Assembly: GCA_013368375.1 (NCBI GenBank)
Contig: JAACJP010000005.1
Location: 248,001 to 312,000, forward strand
Length of the DNA: 64,000 bases
DNA from: Tricholomella constricta
Taxonomy: Eukaryota; Basidiomycota; Agaricomycetes; Agaricales; Lyophyllaceae
Reading direction: 5' to 3'
This document shows positions 34,920-47,190 of the stretch, one piece after another. Made by a program: the position numbers and the translations under genes. The notes under the pieces were generated by a model that saw nothing but the letters and a program-made list of their open reading frames with translations, made no database searches and had not been told where the DNA came from. Position 1 is the first letter of the stretch. Every line of letters starts with the position of its first letter.

Positions 34920-37900
34920 GGGGCATTACAATGTAGCGTGTCCTACGGTCCAGCGGGCCCATACATTGTAGCGTACTTAACGGCACCAGCGGGCCCGCTG
35001 GAGCACCAGCGGGGCCCCTACATGTAGCCGTCTGGCACGGTGCCAGCGGGACCTCTACATGTAGTCGTCTGGCACAGTACCAGCGGGCTCGCTGGTGCTG
35101 CAGCGGGCCTATATGGTGCTACGGGGGGCAGCAGGTGGGGGCTAGCGGGGCACTACCCACGTCCGCGGACCTCTGCGAGTCGTTGTCTGTGGAGCACACC
35201 CAGTATTGCAGGGGGCCAATATGGTGCTGTGGGGGGGCAGCAGGGTGGGGGGGCTTGCGGAGCACTGCCCATGTCCGCGGACGTCCGCGGGTCGTTGTCT
35301 GGGGCACACCCAGGATTGCAGGGGGCCGATATGGTGCTGTGGGGGGCAGCAGGGTGGGGGGCTTGCGGGGCACTGCCCATGTCCGCGGACGTCCGCGGGT
35401 CGTTGCCTGTGGAGCACACCCAGCAATGCAGCGGGCCTATATGATGCAATTGGGGGCCACAGAGCAGGTGCTGTTACACACCTCCGCGGACTTGCAGCGG
35501 AGCACATTACATATAGTATGCCTGCATTACATTGAGCTTGCAGGGCATTACCCACGTCCGCGGATGTCCGCGGGTCGTTGCCTGTGGAGCACACGCAGCA
35601 CTGCAGCAGCCCTATATGGTGCTGTGGGGCCACGGAGCAGCACACCTCCGCGGACTTGCAGCGGAGCACACTACATATAGTATGTCTGCATTACATTGAG
35701 CTTGCAGGGCATTACCCACGTCTGCGGATGTCCGCGGGTCGTTGCCTGTGGAGCACACGCAGCACTGCAGCAGCCCTATATGGTGCTGTGGGGGCCACAG
35801 AGCAGCACATCTCCGCGGACTTGCAGCAAAGCACACTACATATAGTATGTCTGCATTACATTGAGCTTGCAGGGCATTACCCACGTCTGCGGACGTCCGC
35901 GGGTCGTTGCCTGTGGAGCACACGCAGCACTGCAGCAGGCCTATATGGTGCTGTGGGGGCCACAGAGCAGCACACCTCCGCGGACTTGCAGCGGAGCAGG
36001 GCATTACCCACGTCTGCGGACCTCTGCGGGTTGTTGCCTGTGGGGCACACCCAGCACTGCAGCATGCCTATATGGTGCAGTAGGGGGCCACAGAGCAGGT
36101 GCTGTTACACACCTCCGCGGACTTGCAGCGAAGCAGACTACATATACCATGTCCAATGTACGAGCACATCATCTACGTGCAGCCATCTGGCACAGTATCA
36201 GCAAGCCCACTGGGGCTGCAGTACAGGGGCTGTTACACACCTCCGCGGACTTGCAGCGGAGTACGCTACATATATCATGAGCACACTATGTATATCATGT
36301 CCAATGTACGAGCACGTCATCTATGTGCAGCCATCTGGCATAGTGTCAACAAGCCCGCTAGGGCTGCCGTGGGCCTATATAGTACTGTAGGAGGCCGCGG
36401 AGCAGGTGCTGTTACACACCTCTGCGGACTTGCAGCGGAGCACACTACATATATCATGCTTGCAGCGGAGCACACTATATAGCATGTCCAACATACGAGG
36501 CATAATGCCGGTGACCCCGCTCTGCAGTGTGCGATGTAGGCTCCTGTTCAAATACCGACATCACATTACAGAGCAGGTATATGACATTTGGCATGTCCCC
36601 GGACTTCAGTCACTTCCGCAGTGTGGCGTAACCAGTATGCAAGACCTGCAGGTTTCCATGCCCTGTAATAGAAGTAAATTGTATTGATGTAATCTTCAGC
36701 CTTGGTTCCACTGACACTTCATCACTCCGACAGGACAGCAGCAGTGTGGCAATGCATTTCAAAGTATATTTATTGTTACGCCACGGTCAATCAAAAAATG
36801 TATATGTGCTTGGATACACAAGCTTTGAATTTAGTCTAACTGGTCCAAGCCTACGTCTAATATGTGGGCTGGATTCCAAAGAGAGTGCATAAGTGTACCA
36901 CTTTGGTACACTTTACAGACAAGTGGACATGTCCAATATCCAAAAGATTGCTTATTCTGCAGTACTTATGTTCACTGCAGCATCATGCTATTGTAGCTTT
37001 CTTATATCATCTCTACCACCGTATACTAGCATTATCTACACTATGTAAGCTATTCTTACAAATTCACAGAGAGAATGTATTGAGAGTAGCCCTGTGTCCT
37101 CTTATAGCTGTCAATCAGCAGTCTTTGTTGTTTGTGCTTCAGAGTGCATGATACAGCACCATCTTTCATATTGAGCTTTACACTTACTTTGCTACTGCGA
37201 TATAATGTACTCTTTATGCACAGCATTGTCAATATCGAGTTAGATACAGCTGTTGCGGCCCTTCAGCTGTTGCAGCCCTCCTGCTATTGAAATACTAAGG
37301 AACACAAAGGTCATACTCATTACACAACACTCTGTTGATACTTGATACAGGCTTTGTTCCACAGTTATAGTGGAGCTACAGGTTTAAGTGTAGCCTCCTC
37401 TGTAGGCCCATGATTGAATGGAGGTAAACCATAACATCCAGACAGGATTTGATGGTGATACTGTATACTGTTGAGGTTGTATACCAGTAGAAACATAGGA
37501 CATGCTACATGTAGTGTGCTCCATTGCTACTCCGTGGAGGTGTATAACACCTCTGCTCTATGGCCCCCTAGCACTGTATAGGCCCACTGCAGCACCAGGT
37601 GTGCTACACAGACAACAGTCCATGGAGGTCTGCAGATGTACATTAGACATGCTACATGTAGTGTGCTCCACTGCAACTCCGCGGAGGTGGCAAAACAGCC
37701 CTGCTCCTTGTCTTTAACTGTACTCAAATTGTATTTTCCTGGCAAGGCTGGTGCCCGAACTGCCCAATAGGACTATGATCAAAGACACCCGGTTCCATCT
37801 TTCAAGGAGTATTATTCCTCCTTCCTTGATTTTGTGCTCCACTGCAACTCCGCGGAGGTGGCAAAACAGCCCTGTTCCTTGTCTTTAACTGTACTCAAAT

Positions 37901-39398
37901 TGTATTTTCCTGGCAAGGCTGGTGTCCAAACTGCCCAATAGGACCATGATCAAAGACACCCAGTTCCATCTTTCGAGGAGTATTATTCCTTCGTTCTTGA
38001 TTTTGTGCTCCACTGCTACTCCGTGTGCTCCACTGCAAGTGCAAGTCCGCGGAGGTGTGTAACAGCCCCTGCTCCACGGCCCCCTACTGCACCATATAGG
38101 CCTGCTGCGGTGCTGGGTGTGCCCCGCAGGCAACAACCCGCGGGGTCCGCGGACGTGGGTAATGCCCTGCAAGCTCAATGTCATGCAAACATACTATATG
38201 TAGTGTGCTCCGCTGCAAGTCCGCGGAGGTGTGCTGCTCTGTGGCCCCACAGCACCATATAGGCCTGCTGCAGTGCTGCGTGTGCTCCACAGGCAACGCC
38301 TGCGGACGTCCGCGGACGTGGGTAATGCCCTGCAAGCTCAATGTAATGCAGACATACTATATGTAATGTGCTCCGCTGCAAGTCTGCGGAGGTGTGTAAC
38401 AGCCCCTGCTCCATGGCCCCCTACTGCACCATATAGGCCTGCTGTGGTGCTGGGTGTGCCCCGCAGGCAACAACCCGCGGGGGTCCGCGGACGTGGGTAA
38501 TGCCCTGCAAGCTCAATGTCATGCAAACATACTATATGTAGTGTGCTCCACTGCAAGTCCGCGGAGGTGTTGTGGCCCCCACAGCACCATCTAGGCCTGC
38601 TGCATTGCTGCGTGTGCTCCACAGGCAACTACCCGCGGACATCCGCGGACGTGGGTAATGCCCTGCAAGCTCAATGTAATGCAGACATACTATATGTAAT
38701 GTGCTCCGCTGCAAGTCCGCAGAGGTGTGTAACAGCACCTGCTCTGTGGCCCCCAATTGCATCATATAGGCCCGCTGCATTGCTGGGTGTGCTCCACAGG
38801 CAACGACCCGCAGATGTCCGCGGACATGGGCAGTGCCCCCGCAAGCCCCCCACCCTGCTGCCCCCCACAGCACTGTATCGGCCCCCTGCAATCCTGGGTG
38901 TGCCCCAAACAATGACCCGCGGACGTCCGCGGACATGGGCAGTGCTCCGCAAGCCTCCCCACCCTGCTGCCCCCCCCACAGCACCATATCGGCCCCCTGC
39001 AATACTGGGTGTGCTCCACAGACAACGACCCGCGGAGGTCCGCGGATGTGGGTAGTGCCCCACTAGCCCCCACCTGCTGCCCCCCGCAGCACCATATAGG
39101 CCCGCTGCAATACTGGGTGTTCTCCACAGACAACGACCCGCGGAGGTCCGCGGATGTGGGTAGTGCCCCACTAGCCCCCACCTGCTGCCCCCGCAGCACC
39201 ATATAGGCCCGCTGCAGCACCAGCGGGCCCGCTGGTACTGTGCCAGACGCTACATGTAGAGGTCCCGCTGGCACCGTGCCAGACGGCTACATGTAGGGGC
39301 CCCGCTGGCGCTCCAGCGGGCCCGCTGGTGCCGTCAAGTACGCTACAATGTATGGGCCCGCTGGACCGTAGGACACGCTACATAGTAGTGCCTGTATG
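34920..39398. mobile_element. non-coding foldback element with long inverted arms
   Basis: The left arm (about 34920-36490) and right arm (about 37500-39398) are inverted copies of each other. The tips match clearly (ATGTAGCGTGTCCTACGG at 34933 and its reverse complement near 39370). Each arm is a chain of degenerate subrepeats containing CCGCGGACGTCCGCGG, GTCGTTGCCTGTGGAGCAC and GGCCTATATGGTGC. The centre (about 36500-37500) is A/T-richer and unique. Open frames of up to 270 codons in the arms are by-products of the repeats. The copies on either side of the insertion are minisatellite units; GGGAAAAG occurs at both borders and may be a target duplication or just the unit junction. Confidence 0.8.
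37663..38004. repeat. 171-bp tandem duplication inside the right foldback arm
   Basis: Copies at 37663..37833 and 37834..38004, each starting GTGCTCCACTGCAACTCC and containing GCAAGGCTGGTG. They differ at a few positions. They lie at the inner edge of the arm. Confidence 0.85.
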
Positions 39399-39400
39399 TG

Positions 39401-39762
39401 GGAAAAGGCGGGGGTGCTTGATCCATGGAGGCGGACAATCTACACGAGAGGAGGAGGGAGGATTCACTGCCGACGCCAAGTCGAGCAAGCGGGAGACGAA
39501 CGTCTGTCCCGATGTTGACAGGAAAAGGCGGGGGTGCTTGATCCATGGAGGCGGACGATCTACACGAGAGGAGGAGGGAGGATTCACTGCCGACGCCAAG
39601 TCGAGCAGGCGGGAGACGAACGTCTGGCCCGATGTTGATGGGAAAAGGCGGGGGTGCTTGATCCATGGAGGCGGACGATCTACACGAGAGGAGGAGAGAA
39701 TTCACTAGCACTGCCGACGCCAGGTTGAGCAGGTGGGAGACGAACGTCTGCCCCGATGGTGA
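39401..39762. repeat. 120-bp minisatellite, three units
   Basis: Units start GGAAAAGGCGGGGGTGCTTG at 39401, 39521 and 39641, exactly 120 bp apart. The third is diverged at its end. Part of another unit lies at 34850-34917 on the other side of the foldback element, so that element seems to have landed inside this array. Confidence 0.9.
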
Positions 39763-39973
39763 TGAAGTTCAAGAGAATGGGAAGTCAAAAAGTGGTTGGC
39801 GTCCACCCGGGCATTGCCGAAAGGTCACACGCTTGCTCAGCCACTGGGCCCAAGCGCGGAAAAATATTTTTCAAACTCAGCGCGCAAGTGCAGAGTCGAC
39901 GACACGTCTCCCTTCAGCATCATTCGCTGCATCCTCAACGCTGCAGCTGCTTGGCCCGATCTCCTCTGCCACC

Positions 39974-40520
39974 GAGATATACCTTTGGTATTCTCGTTCA
40001 GCTCGACGTGACGTCGGCTGATTGCAAGCACTCCTTTGGATTACGTCTTTACACTTTCGTATACACTCGTTTCATTTAACTTGAGCTTTAAAGTTCGAAA
40101 CCACGATCAACGGTAAGTTTTTCTCATCTATGTAACTACTTACTGTCAACTAATCTTCACAGCCTGCGGACGTTCCTTTTACCCAGATTGCAGTTTGAGA
40201 TATACCTTTGGTATTCTCTTTCGGCTCGACGTGACGTCGGCTGATTTCTCTCTGTGGTGCTCTTTAACCAACGCGGCGTTTCGTGATAGCCTGGGGACTC
40301 TTTATCCACCCACGTCGCACCTTGAGCTCCAAAGTTCGAAATCACGATCAACAGTAAGTTTTCTTCATTTATGTAACTACTTACTGTCGAATCTTCATAG
40401 CCCGCGGTTCTTTCAGCCCACTTCCCACTTTTGAGATATACCTTTGGTATTCTCTTTCGGCTCGACGTGACATCGGCTGATATCTATCTGTGGTACTCTT
40501 AACCAACGCGGCGATTCGTG
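39974..40520 (+). repeat. repeated leader units upstream of gene X3
   Basis: GAGATATACCTTTGGTATTC followed by CTCGACGTGACGTCGGCTGAT-like sequence occurs at 39974, 40197 and 40433 (spacing 223 and 236 bp). The units also contain a GTAAGTTTT/TTCATAG pair that looks like a repeated 5' UTR intron. The last unit runs directly into the X3 start codon. Confidence 0.8.
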
Positions 40521-42731
40521 ATGTCGAGCGAGGAACTCTACCCCCCAGGGTCGAAAGACCTGTTGGCGAACCCTGAACAACTCCTGCGTCTCAAACTTCA
40601 GTTCAACCCAGCTAGTAAGTTCTTTTCCCTCTATGTTTAATAATTGTGTTCACAGTTCGTCAGATATTCGGCCGACCGATGGCTTAGTCGCTGCCATCGT
40701 TGGGGAGGGGGACTATGTAGTGACTTCGCCGAATTCGAAGAGACTACGGGATCCGCCTCTGGGGGGAGATCGCCCGGTGTTCCTGCGCGAGGATCTACGC
40801 TATGGAGATGACGACCCACTTATGTGGCCGCAGCCTTACATCGCGGATCTCCCATACCTTTCAGTCATTCGTTATCCACCCCGCGATCGCAGTGACCCCG
40901 TGGTAATAATGTGGTGGCTCCCTGCAGAATCCGAGTTTGTGTGCGAGGACCGTCTATTTTATCCGATCGGGCGCTTCTCTCATGATATGCTCAGCCGCCT
41001 TCGAAAACCCTGCATTCTGCTGATGGAAAAAGCGCGGAGTGCCGTCTACGACAATTACCCCCCAGCTCGGGAGATCCCTCCCATCCTCAATTCCTTCCTT
41101 GATCGACTCACCTCCTTACCGACGACATTCAGTCGTGCACGACTCGCCGTACGCGAGGTTCAGCATCTGTACTCCGAGCTACAAGCTGCGCTCGACTGGC
41201 GGGACATCTACCAACCGCGTATTAGTGGGGGTTTAGAGGTGGATGCAGCGACGCCAGTCGCACCGGTAATGGGGGCATTCACTACCAACATCGGCGTCTG
41301 CGAGGAATTATTTAGGGCAAAAATACCTGTATTCCTTGTTCACCACCGTGTGGATGTCCTTACACTGTGCATCAACGAAGTGGTCACTGCAAAGCGCGCC
41401 GAAGGTTTCATTCCGCTCGCTGCATCAAAGCCCTCCTACAAGGTCGTCTATCGCGGGTCTGCGACGCAACTGGCCAAATATACGGCAATCCGGCGCTTCA
41501 CTAAATATTTCCACACAACCTGCAACCCGTTCAACGCCCACCGGATGGAGCGACCCGTGGTTCCACCTCCCGATGTGCCGATGACAGATCGTAAGGCTCG
41601 CACGCAACGGTACAGCCCCTGTAAGTTTTTATCTCAATGATTTACTCATCTACAACTGACAAGGACATCATAGACGCCCAGCGCAAGAAAAACAAGGCCA
41701 TCTACGAGCCGCAGGGTCGTAGCAAGTTTGAAGATCTGCCGGACGCCATCCTTCCTCCCGCGATCCCGGCATGGCGTGATGCGCTCCACAGCGTCGATCA
41801 ATCACCCAGCAACTTCGTCGACAAAGATGTTCTGGGCTCCGATTTCGGATACGCATTCCCGGAACCCGCCTCGTTCATTGCCTACGAGAAACGAGACCGG
41901 CGTGCATCGACCCTCCGTGCCTGGCTTCGTTATCGCGCGGTTCTCATCCATCGCCTCAGTGTCAATGATTCGAATGCGCGGCCGATGCCTGGGAAGGCTT
42001 GGAGAGATTTGCTTGGGCTCGACTGGCTGCAACATAGCTCGTCCGGCGCTGATAGGAAGAGAGGGGATCGTCAGACAAAGAGCGCGACGCGCCTGGAACT
42101 ATTGTCTGACTTTCTCCAGAACTGCTTGAGCGCCGAGGACACCTCAATCGGCGAAGTTGCCCATGGTAATGAAACTTGGCAGGGCAAACCATTCGGGGAT
42201 CTTCAGGACAAGGACTTCGAGGAGATCTTGTGGGAGCTGGCGGAGCTTAATTTTTGCCAGGAGCTCCTCGCGTTGCAAGTTCTCATCCGTCGTGGGGCCG
42301 CCGACTTCGATCTTGGGCAAGAACAACAACGTGTCGCCGATTGCTTTCCCGGAGGACAACTCCTCGCCGCGCCGCTGTCTGAAGCAAATCACGGCATCGC
42401 GAGCTACAACGAGGACGAACGCTGTCGCTACTTGTTGGAACTTCAGCGGCTCATGAGGACTTGGCCCGGGAAACAGCCAGGCATCCTCCACGTCGACAGT
42501 TGGCGATGGAAGGCCGATGAAATTCAGAGTTTGGAGGAAGCCGTTGCAAAGTACTATACGCAGACCTTCTTCAATCACTTCCGCCGCGCGCCTATCGTCC
42601 CTCGTCATCTTTCTCATGACGTGCCCGGCTTTGAGCCCCCGCCGCCCCTTCTCGAGCACTTGAATCCGGCGCCCAACATCTCTTACGACATGACGCGGAT
42701 AATACCATTTGACCAATTGTGGTCACTGTAG
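40521..42731 (+). CDS. gene X3 of the KDZ block, protein of unknown function, 702 aa
   Basis: Three exons, 40521..40614, 40664..41620 and 41674..42731, phases consistent; 702 aa. Start MSSEELYPPGSKDLL. The acceptor at 40663 was chosen over the one at 40655 because only it keeps the frame open. The protein is large, soluble and rich in Pro, Arg and Trp. Notable stretches: DRSDPVVIMWWLPAESEFVC, GFIPLAASKPSYKVVYRGS, RYSPYAQRKKNKAIYEPQGR, LPDAILPPAIPAWRDALHSV. No known domain recognised and no catalytic motif evident; no HxD iron-binding motif of TET/JBP enzymes was found. It is on the same strand as, and 519 bp upstream of, the KDZ transposase. Probably an accessory transposon protein, by context only. 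Confidence 0.65.
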
Positions 42732-43250
42732 AACATGCTCAATTTACACTATCCAAGCGCACACTGCTAAAGCGCACGTATATATTTTTGACAGTCGCAA
42801 CGTTATCTCACATAGGTAAAGAGATAACGAATCATACAACCTTTTGCTTCGGACAGTGGCCTTCATGAGTTCGGGTCAGATCTTCGATCGCCCACACGAT
42901 CGTGAGGTCCCGTAGACTGCTGTGCTATTGTTCTCGTTGATGAGTTGGGGTCAGATCTTCGATCACCCACACGATTTGCTCTGGCAGCGATCGTGAGGTC
43001 CCGTAGAATGCTGCCTCTACTCTTGTTCTCGTTGTGGCCAGAACGTGCCTTGTTCTCTTGTCCCGCGTGTCACCGCGCATACGCCACTTCATTCTGCTGC
43101 TATTGTATTGTCCTTTCCTCCCCGATCGAGGTCGAGGAGCCATTGCCGTACAATGCTGCCTCCATTATTGTTCTCGTGCTGGCCAGAGAGATTTTATTTC
43201 ACACTAACGCGCACGCACCACTCGTTCTGTAGCTAGCCCCTTCCTGTCCA
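42732..43250 (+). repeat. direct repeats in the promoter region of the KDZ transposase
   Basis: A phrase GGGTCAGATCTTCGATC followed by CCCACACGAT and GATCGTGAGGTCCCGTAGA occurs twice (from about 42866 and 42945). A second phrase with ATGCTGCCTC and GTTCTCGT recurs near 43010 and 43155. No gene between X3 and the transposase. Confidence 0.7.
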
Positions 43251-46200
43251 ATGTCCCGTACCCACAAGCGTCGAGGAGTCGTTGGCCGTTACGACAGCGA
43301 GTCCGACAAGGAGGATGATATTGAATTGAACAGGGCAGTCTTTGCAGCCAGGAGCACGACAACGCGCACATTCTACGAAACCACGGCAAAGCGTCGACGC
43401 GTATCAGCACCACCTCCCACATGTTCTATGCCTACTCCGTCCTACAACCCCACTTCAACCACCGCCGAACCTGACGTAAAACCAATTAGGAAACAAGTAC
43501 GTGTATCTTCATCACTGGGGCAGAAGGTTTGCTGATGGAACGCAGGGCGCGTCAGTAATGATGGAAACTTTTTCGAAAAGCTTCGATATTCTACAAGACG
43601 CGATTTTATCGACCGAGTCCCATCCTCGTATCGGACAGGACTGTCCCTGCAGCGCGGCTGCTGGTGCTTTTCGATGCACAGAATGCTCTCAGTGCGATCT
43701 CCTATGTCAGGAGTGCATCATCGTAGCACATGAAAGTCAACCGTTCCACTTCCTCCAGCGATGGACAGGCAGTTTCTTCCAGCGCGTATCACTTTCTGAA
43801 TTGGGCTTCGTTATGACGTTAGGACACTTTGGCAGGCCGTGCCCCAACGCACTGCCCACCCTAAGCGGCCGCCCTACAGTCGTCGTCCATATCAACGGTG
43901 TTCATTGCATGCAAATCGAATATTGCCATTGTGAGGCTTTGTCCGATGCAGAGCAACTGGTACGTGCCCGGTACTTCCCTGCAACTATCAAGCGACCGGA
44001 AACCGCCTTCACGTTCTCGGTACTCAAGCACTTTCACATAAGCAACTTGACGTCGAAGAAGTCTGCCTACGACTATTTTGGCACCCTTCGAAGCCTAACG
44101 AACAATGCTTTCCCTCAGGACGTGCCGGTATGTATTTTACTGTATTCGTACTACAATGGCTGACTTCTACAATGCACAGGATCGGTACCGCGAGTTTAAT
44201 CAGGTCTCACGTGTATGGAGCCACCTCGCTATTGTCAGACGGAGTGGCCAGGCCCACAGCATCGACAACATCCTTACCCACCGACGCGCAAACTCACTCA
44301 CGGTCCGATGTCCAGCTTGCCCTGAGGTCGGCTTCAACGTAGACAACGCTGTGATCCGGGCTGCCCATGACGATGAGACGTGAGTGATTTTTTGCAACGC
44401 ACATTCCTTATCGCTGACTAGATATAGCCACAAGTACACCCTATTCCTATCCACCGATGGAAACTTTCGACTCCAGCGCAAGCATAAAAATGATGATCCG
44501 GATGACACGGCTCTGAACAACGGCAACGGCTATTTCGTACCGACCGATGGCATTCATCCAGAAGAGGTACGTTTCTCCTCAGCTATCGTGGCCGTCGTCT
44601 CATGGTGTATCGCAGGAACCGACCTGCCCTCACCTCAAAGCAGGAAAGATGCAGAACATTGCGAAATTCAAGAATGCCGTGGTGAGCGGCGTCGTCGCCT
44701 TCCAATGTGCCCGCCACGGCTGTTACATGCCACAGGGAATGGTGGACCTCACCAAAGGCGAAGCGTAAGCTGCTCGTGTTACACATTTGAACTTTCACTG
44801 ATCCTGCCTTGCAGGTTCGCGAACACCGACTATGCATTGGCACACGCGATTGCCGAGGCCAGCCACCTGCGCTGGATCATGATTAGCTATGATATATGGT
44901 TCGTTTATCTTACTTAGGGAAGAATCACTTGAAACTCATTAGCTTTAGGTGTCAATATTGTATTAATCTCGAGAAACGTTTTATGAAATGGTTTCCAGAC
45001 GTCGTCCCTCTGCTCGGGAAGATTCGGGGCGCAATTCCCAAGATGCACGTCGTGAACCATGTTCTGATTTGCATGCTCTTGTGGGCCTTCAACTACTTGA
45101 AGTATTCCGGCGAGACTTGGGGCGAGAACATCGAAGGTGGATGGGCGGAACAAAACCAATCTGCAGGGAGCATCAAGGAGCAGAACGATGGTCATCGCCA
45201 CGACAGCCTCGACGATTTCTTTGGGTATTGGAACTGGACAAAAGTTCATCAGATCGGTCAGTATTTAATCCATCGGTGAAGAATATATCTGATCTAGATA
45301 TACAGTCGCACAAAAGTTCATCAGATCGGTCAGTATTTAATCCATCGGTGAAGAATATATCTGATCTAGATATACAGTCGCAACACTTCATCGTATGTAT
45401 ACCGCGTGCGTCAAGACCCTTCAAACGCGGGAGGATGATTTTGCTGCATTGACTAATATGCATGCGCCGGATCTAATCGCACGGTGGGAGACAATGGATA
45501 CAAGGCCGAAGATCATCTCGAAAGGAGTTGTGCAGAGTGTATATGAGGTACAGCTGGAAGGAGGTAAGTCGACACAAAAATCCATGTCTTCAAGATCTTG
45601 ACCATCTCGAAGGGCCGCTGTCATTCAACCGGGTGTATCAAACGTTAGCAAGCGCTGAATTGGCTGCCTCCAGTAGTAACGATAATGGAGCCGGCCTTGC
45701 ATCATTCTTAAACAGAGCGCTACAGCTGGAGGAGAAACAGTGCGTAACTCGTTCTGTGCACGTCTGCATATCTAACGTAGTATGTTACAGGGTCCAGTTA
45801 TCCTCCAAGTCCAAACCCGATGCTCAGACGTCAAGCTCACGTGCCAGGCTTTCTCAAGAGCTTGCGAGTTGGCGTCAAGAGCAGCTGACGATGTTTCCTG
45901 CTCTCTTAAGCGAGGCGAATTCGACAGAAGCCATTGCAGCTGAGGACATCCCTCTGTTGCTACCTTCCGACTTTCCCGTGACTCGACGCAGCGCCATAGG
46001 GTTGGAGTCCTTGGCTCAGGTCGAATACCAACTGCGCGAAGGTCAGGCCCATGACGCCCTCGCTGAGGTCCGCTTAGCTATCAAGACCGTCAACGCTAAC
46101 CTCCAATTCAAGCAAAGCTTCGTTCACGGCCAACGTCCCAGCACGCGCGCTCAGCAATATCTTCTCACCCTTCAAGCACAAAAGACCTCAGCAATGGAGC

Positions 46201-46652
46201 GGTACCAACGCGTGTACAAAAAACTCCTCGCGCTCGGCCTCGACCCCAATGACAAGGCATTGCAGCCTTTGCTCAAGGAACAGCTGTGGCAGAAGAACGT
46301 GACGGAACGCCACAAGTTGGGTGATGCAAAGAAACAAGACCCGTGGTTCTGGCATGTTGGGCGACGTATTGGCATGACCCAAGAAGAGGAGTCGGAATGG
46401 AGCCTCGAAAGTAAGTGTTCTCAGATGGTTCACCTTGCTCAATGCTGATGGATGGCAGTGGATCGGGTTAAGTGGTTTCGCGATCGAGCAGCGCGTGACA
46501 GATCACAAGAGGAGAAGGAGATTCTGCAAGAGGAGTTTCGACGCAGCGTGGCGTCGTTTTCGAGGATGGCAGACGTCTGGGGTGAGCTTGGGATGGCGAC
46601 GAAAGGCGGGCGAGCGGCGTACTGCCACCGACAGGCTGCCATGTATAGGTGA
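43251..46652 (+). CDS. KDZ transposase with CxC2 cysteine cluster, 950 aa
   Basis: Eleven exons: 43251..43496, 43546..44127, 44180..44379, 44428..44566, 44616..44764, 44815..44898, 44949..45256, 45378..45563, 45595..45739, 45791..46410 and 46459..46652; 2853 coding nt in one open frame. The N-terminal CxC2-type zinc cluster reads CPCSAAAGAFRCTECSQCDL, with LSELGFVMTLGHFGRPCP after it. Catalytic core residues of the KDZ class: Asp353 (STDGNFRLQRK), Asp465 (ISYDIWCQY) and Glu529 (ENIEGGWAEQNQ), then GHRHDSLDDFFGYWNW. The C-terminal half is helical and charged (LAQVEYQLREGQAHDALAEV, WFWHVGRRIGM). Cut-and-paste transposition of the block is its expected role. The frame remains open despite a 72-bp duplication across the exon 7 border. 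Confidence 0.88.
45238..45381 (+). repeat. 72-bp duplication spanning an exon-intron border of the KDZ transposase
   Basis: Copies at 45238..45309 and 45310..45381 start ACAAAAGTTCATCAGATCGG. Each contains the exon 7 end, a donor GTCAGT and an acceptor TACAG. Splicing from the first donor to the last acceptor removes the extra copy and keeps the frame. Confidence 0.88.
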
Positions 46653-46719
46653 CTGGCGACAGACTGTCAAGCCGTGTTTGAGAAAGCACTCAAGGTACGC
46701 TCGTCATATGTCGAAATCT

Positions 46720-47190
46720 TATTTTATTGACATAGCCCGTATAGGCTGGGTAGACTTTTCATAGGCTGACGCGACGGCTCGGGCACGGTAGACTCGCGAG
46801 CATGGTAGACTCGCTGTACCTTAGGGTTGAAACTTAGGCTTTTTGAAGTACGCTACACGGTTTGACAGTAGACTCGTTAGGATTGAGGTACGCTGTAAAG
46901 ATAACTTTTTCAAGCTGACTTGAATCTATTTGAAGTACGCTACACGGTTTGGTATGGTAGACTCGTTAGGATTGAGGTACGCTTGAAATATATTGAACTT
47001 TTTCAAGCTGACTTGAATCTATTTGAAGTACACTACACGGTTCAGTATGGTAGACTTGTTAGGATTGAGGTGTGCTGGACAAAAAAATTAAACTGAAGAC
47101 CGTCTCGAAGCTCTACGAAAAGTAGGCTAGACTTCAGCCATACGTTCTTACAAAATGAAGGTAGGCTTAAGTGTATGTGTGTATATATGT
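46720..47190. repeat. right subterminal repeats of the KDZ block
   Basis: GTAGACTCGTTAGGATTGAGG-like units at about 46868, 46957 and 47050 (spacing about 89-93 bp), with TACGCTACACGG and further TAGGCT/GTAGACT copies. These are opposite in orientation to the AGCCTA/AGTCTAC cluster at 26080-26430. Confidence 0.65.

Noticed and set aside
34711..36482. Overlapping open frames up to 270 codons in the foldback arms
   Set aside because: They repeat the same phrases in several frames and on both strands because the DNA itself is repetitive; no protein-like conservation.
39328..39708. 126-codon open frame over the 120-bp minisatellite
   Set aside because: Unit length is a multiple of three, so the frame stays open by chance in all units.
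40521..42731. X3 as a TET/JBP dioxygenase, often carried by KDZ elements
   Set aside because: No HxD...H iron-binding pattern or related core could be found.
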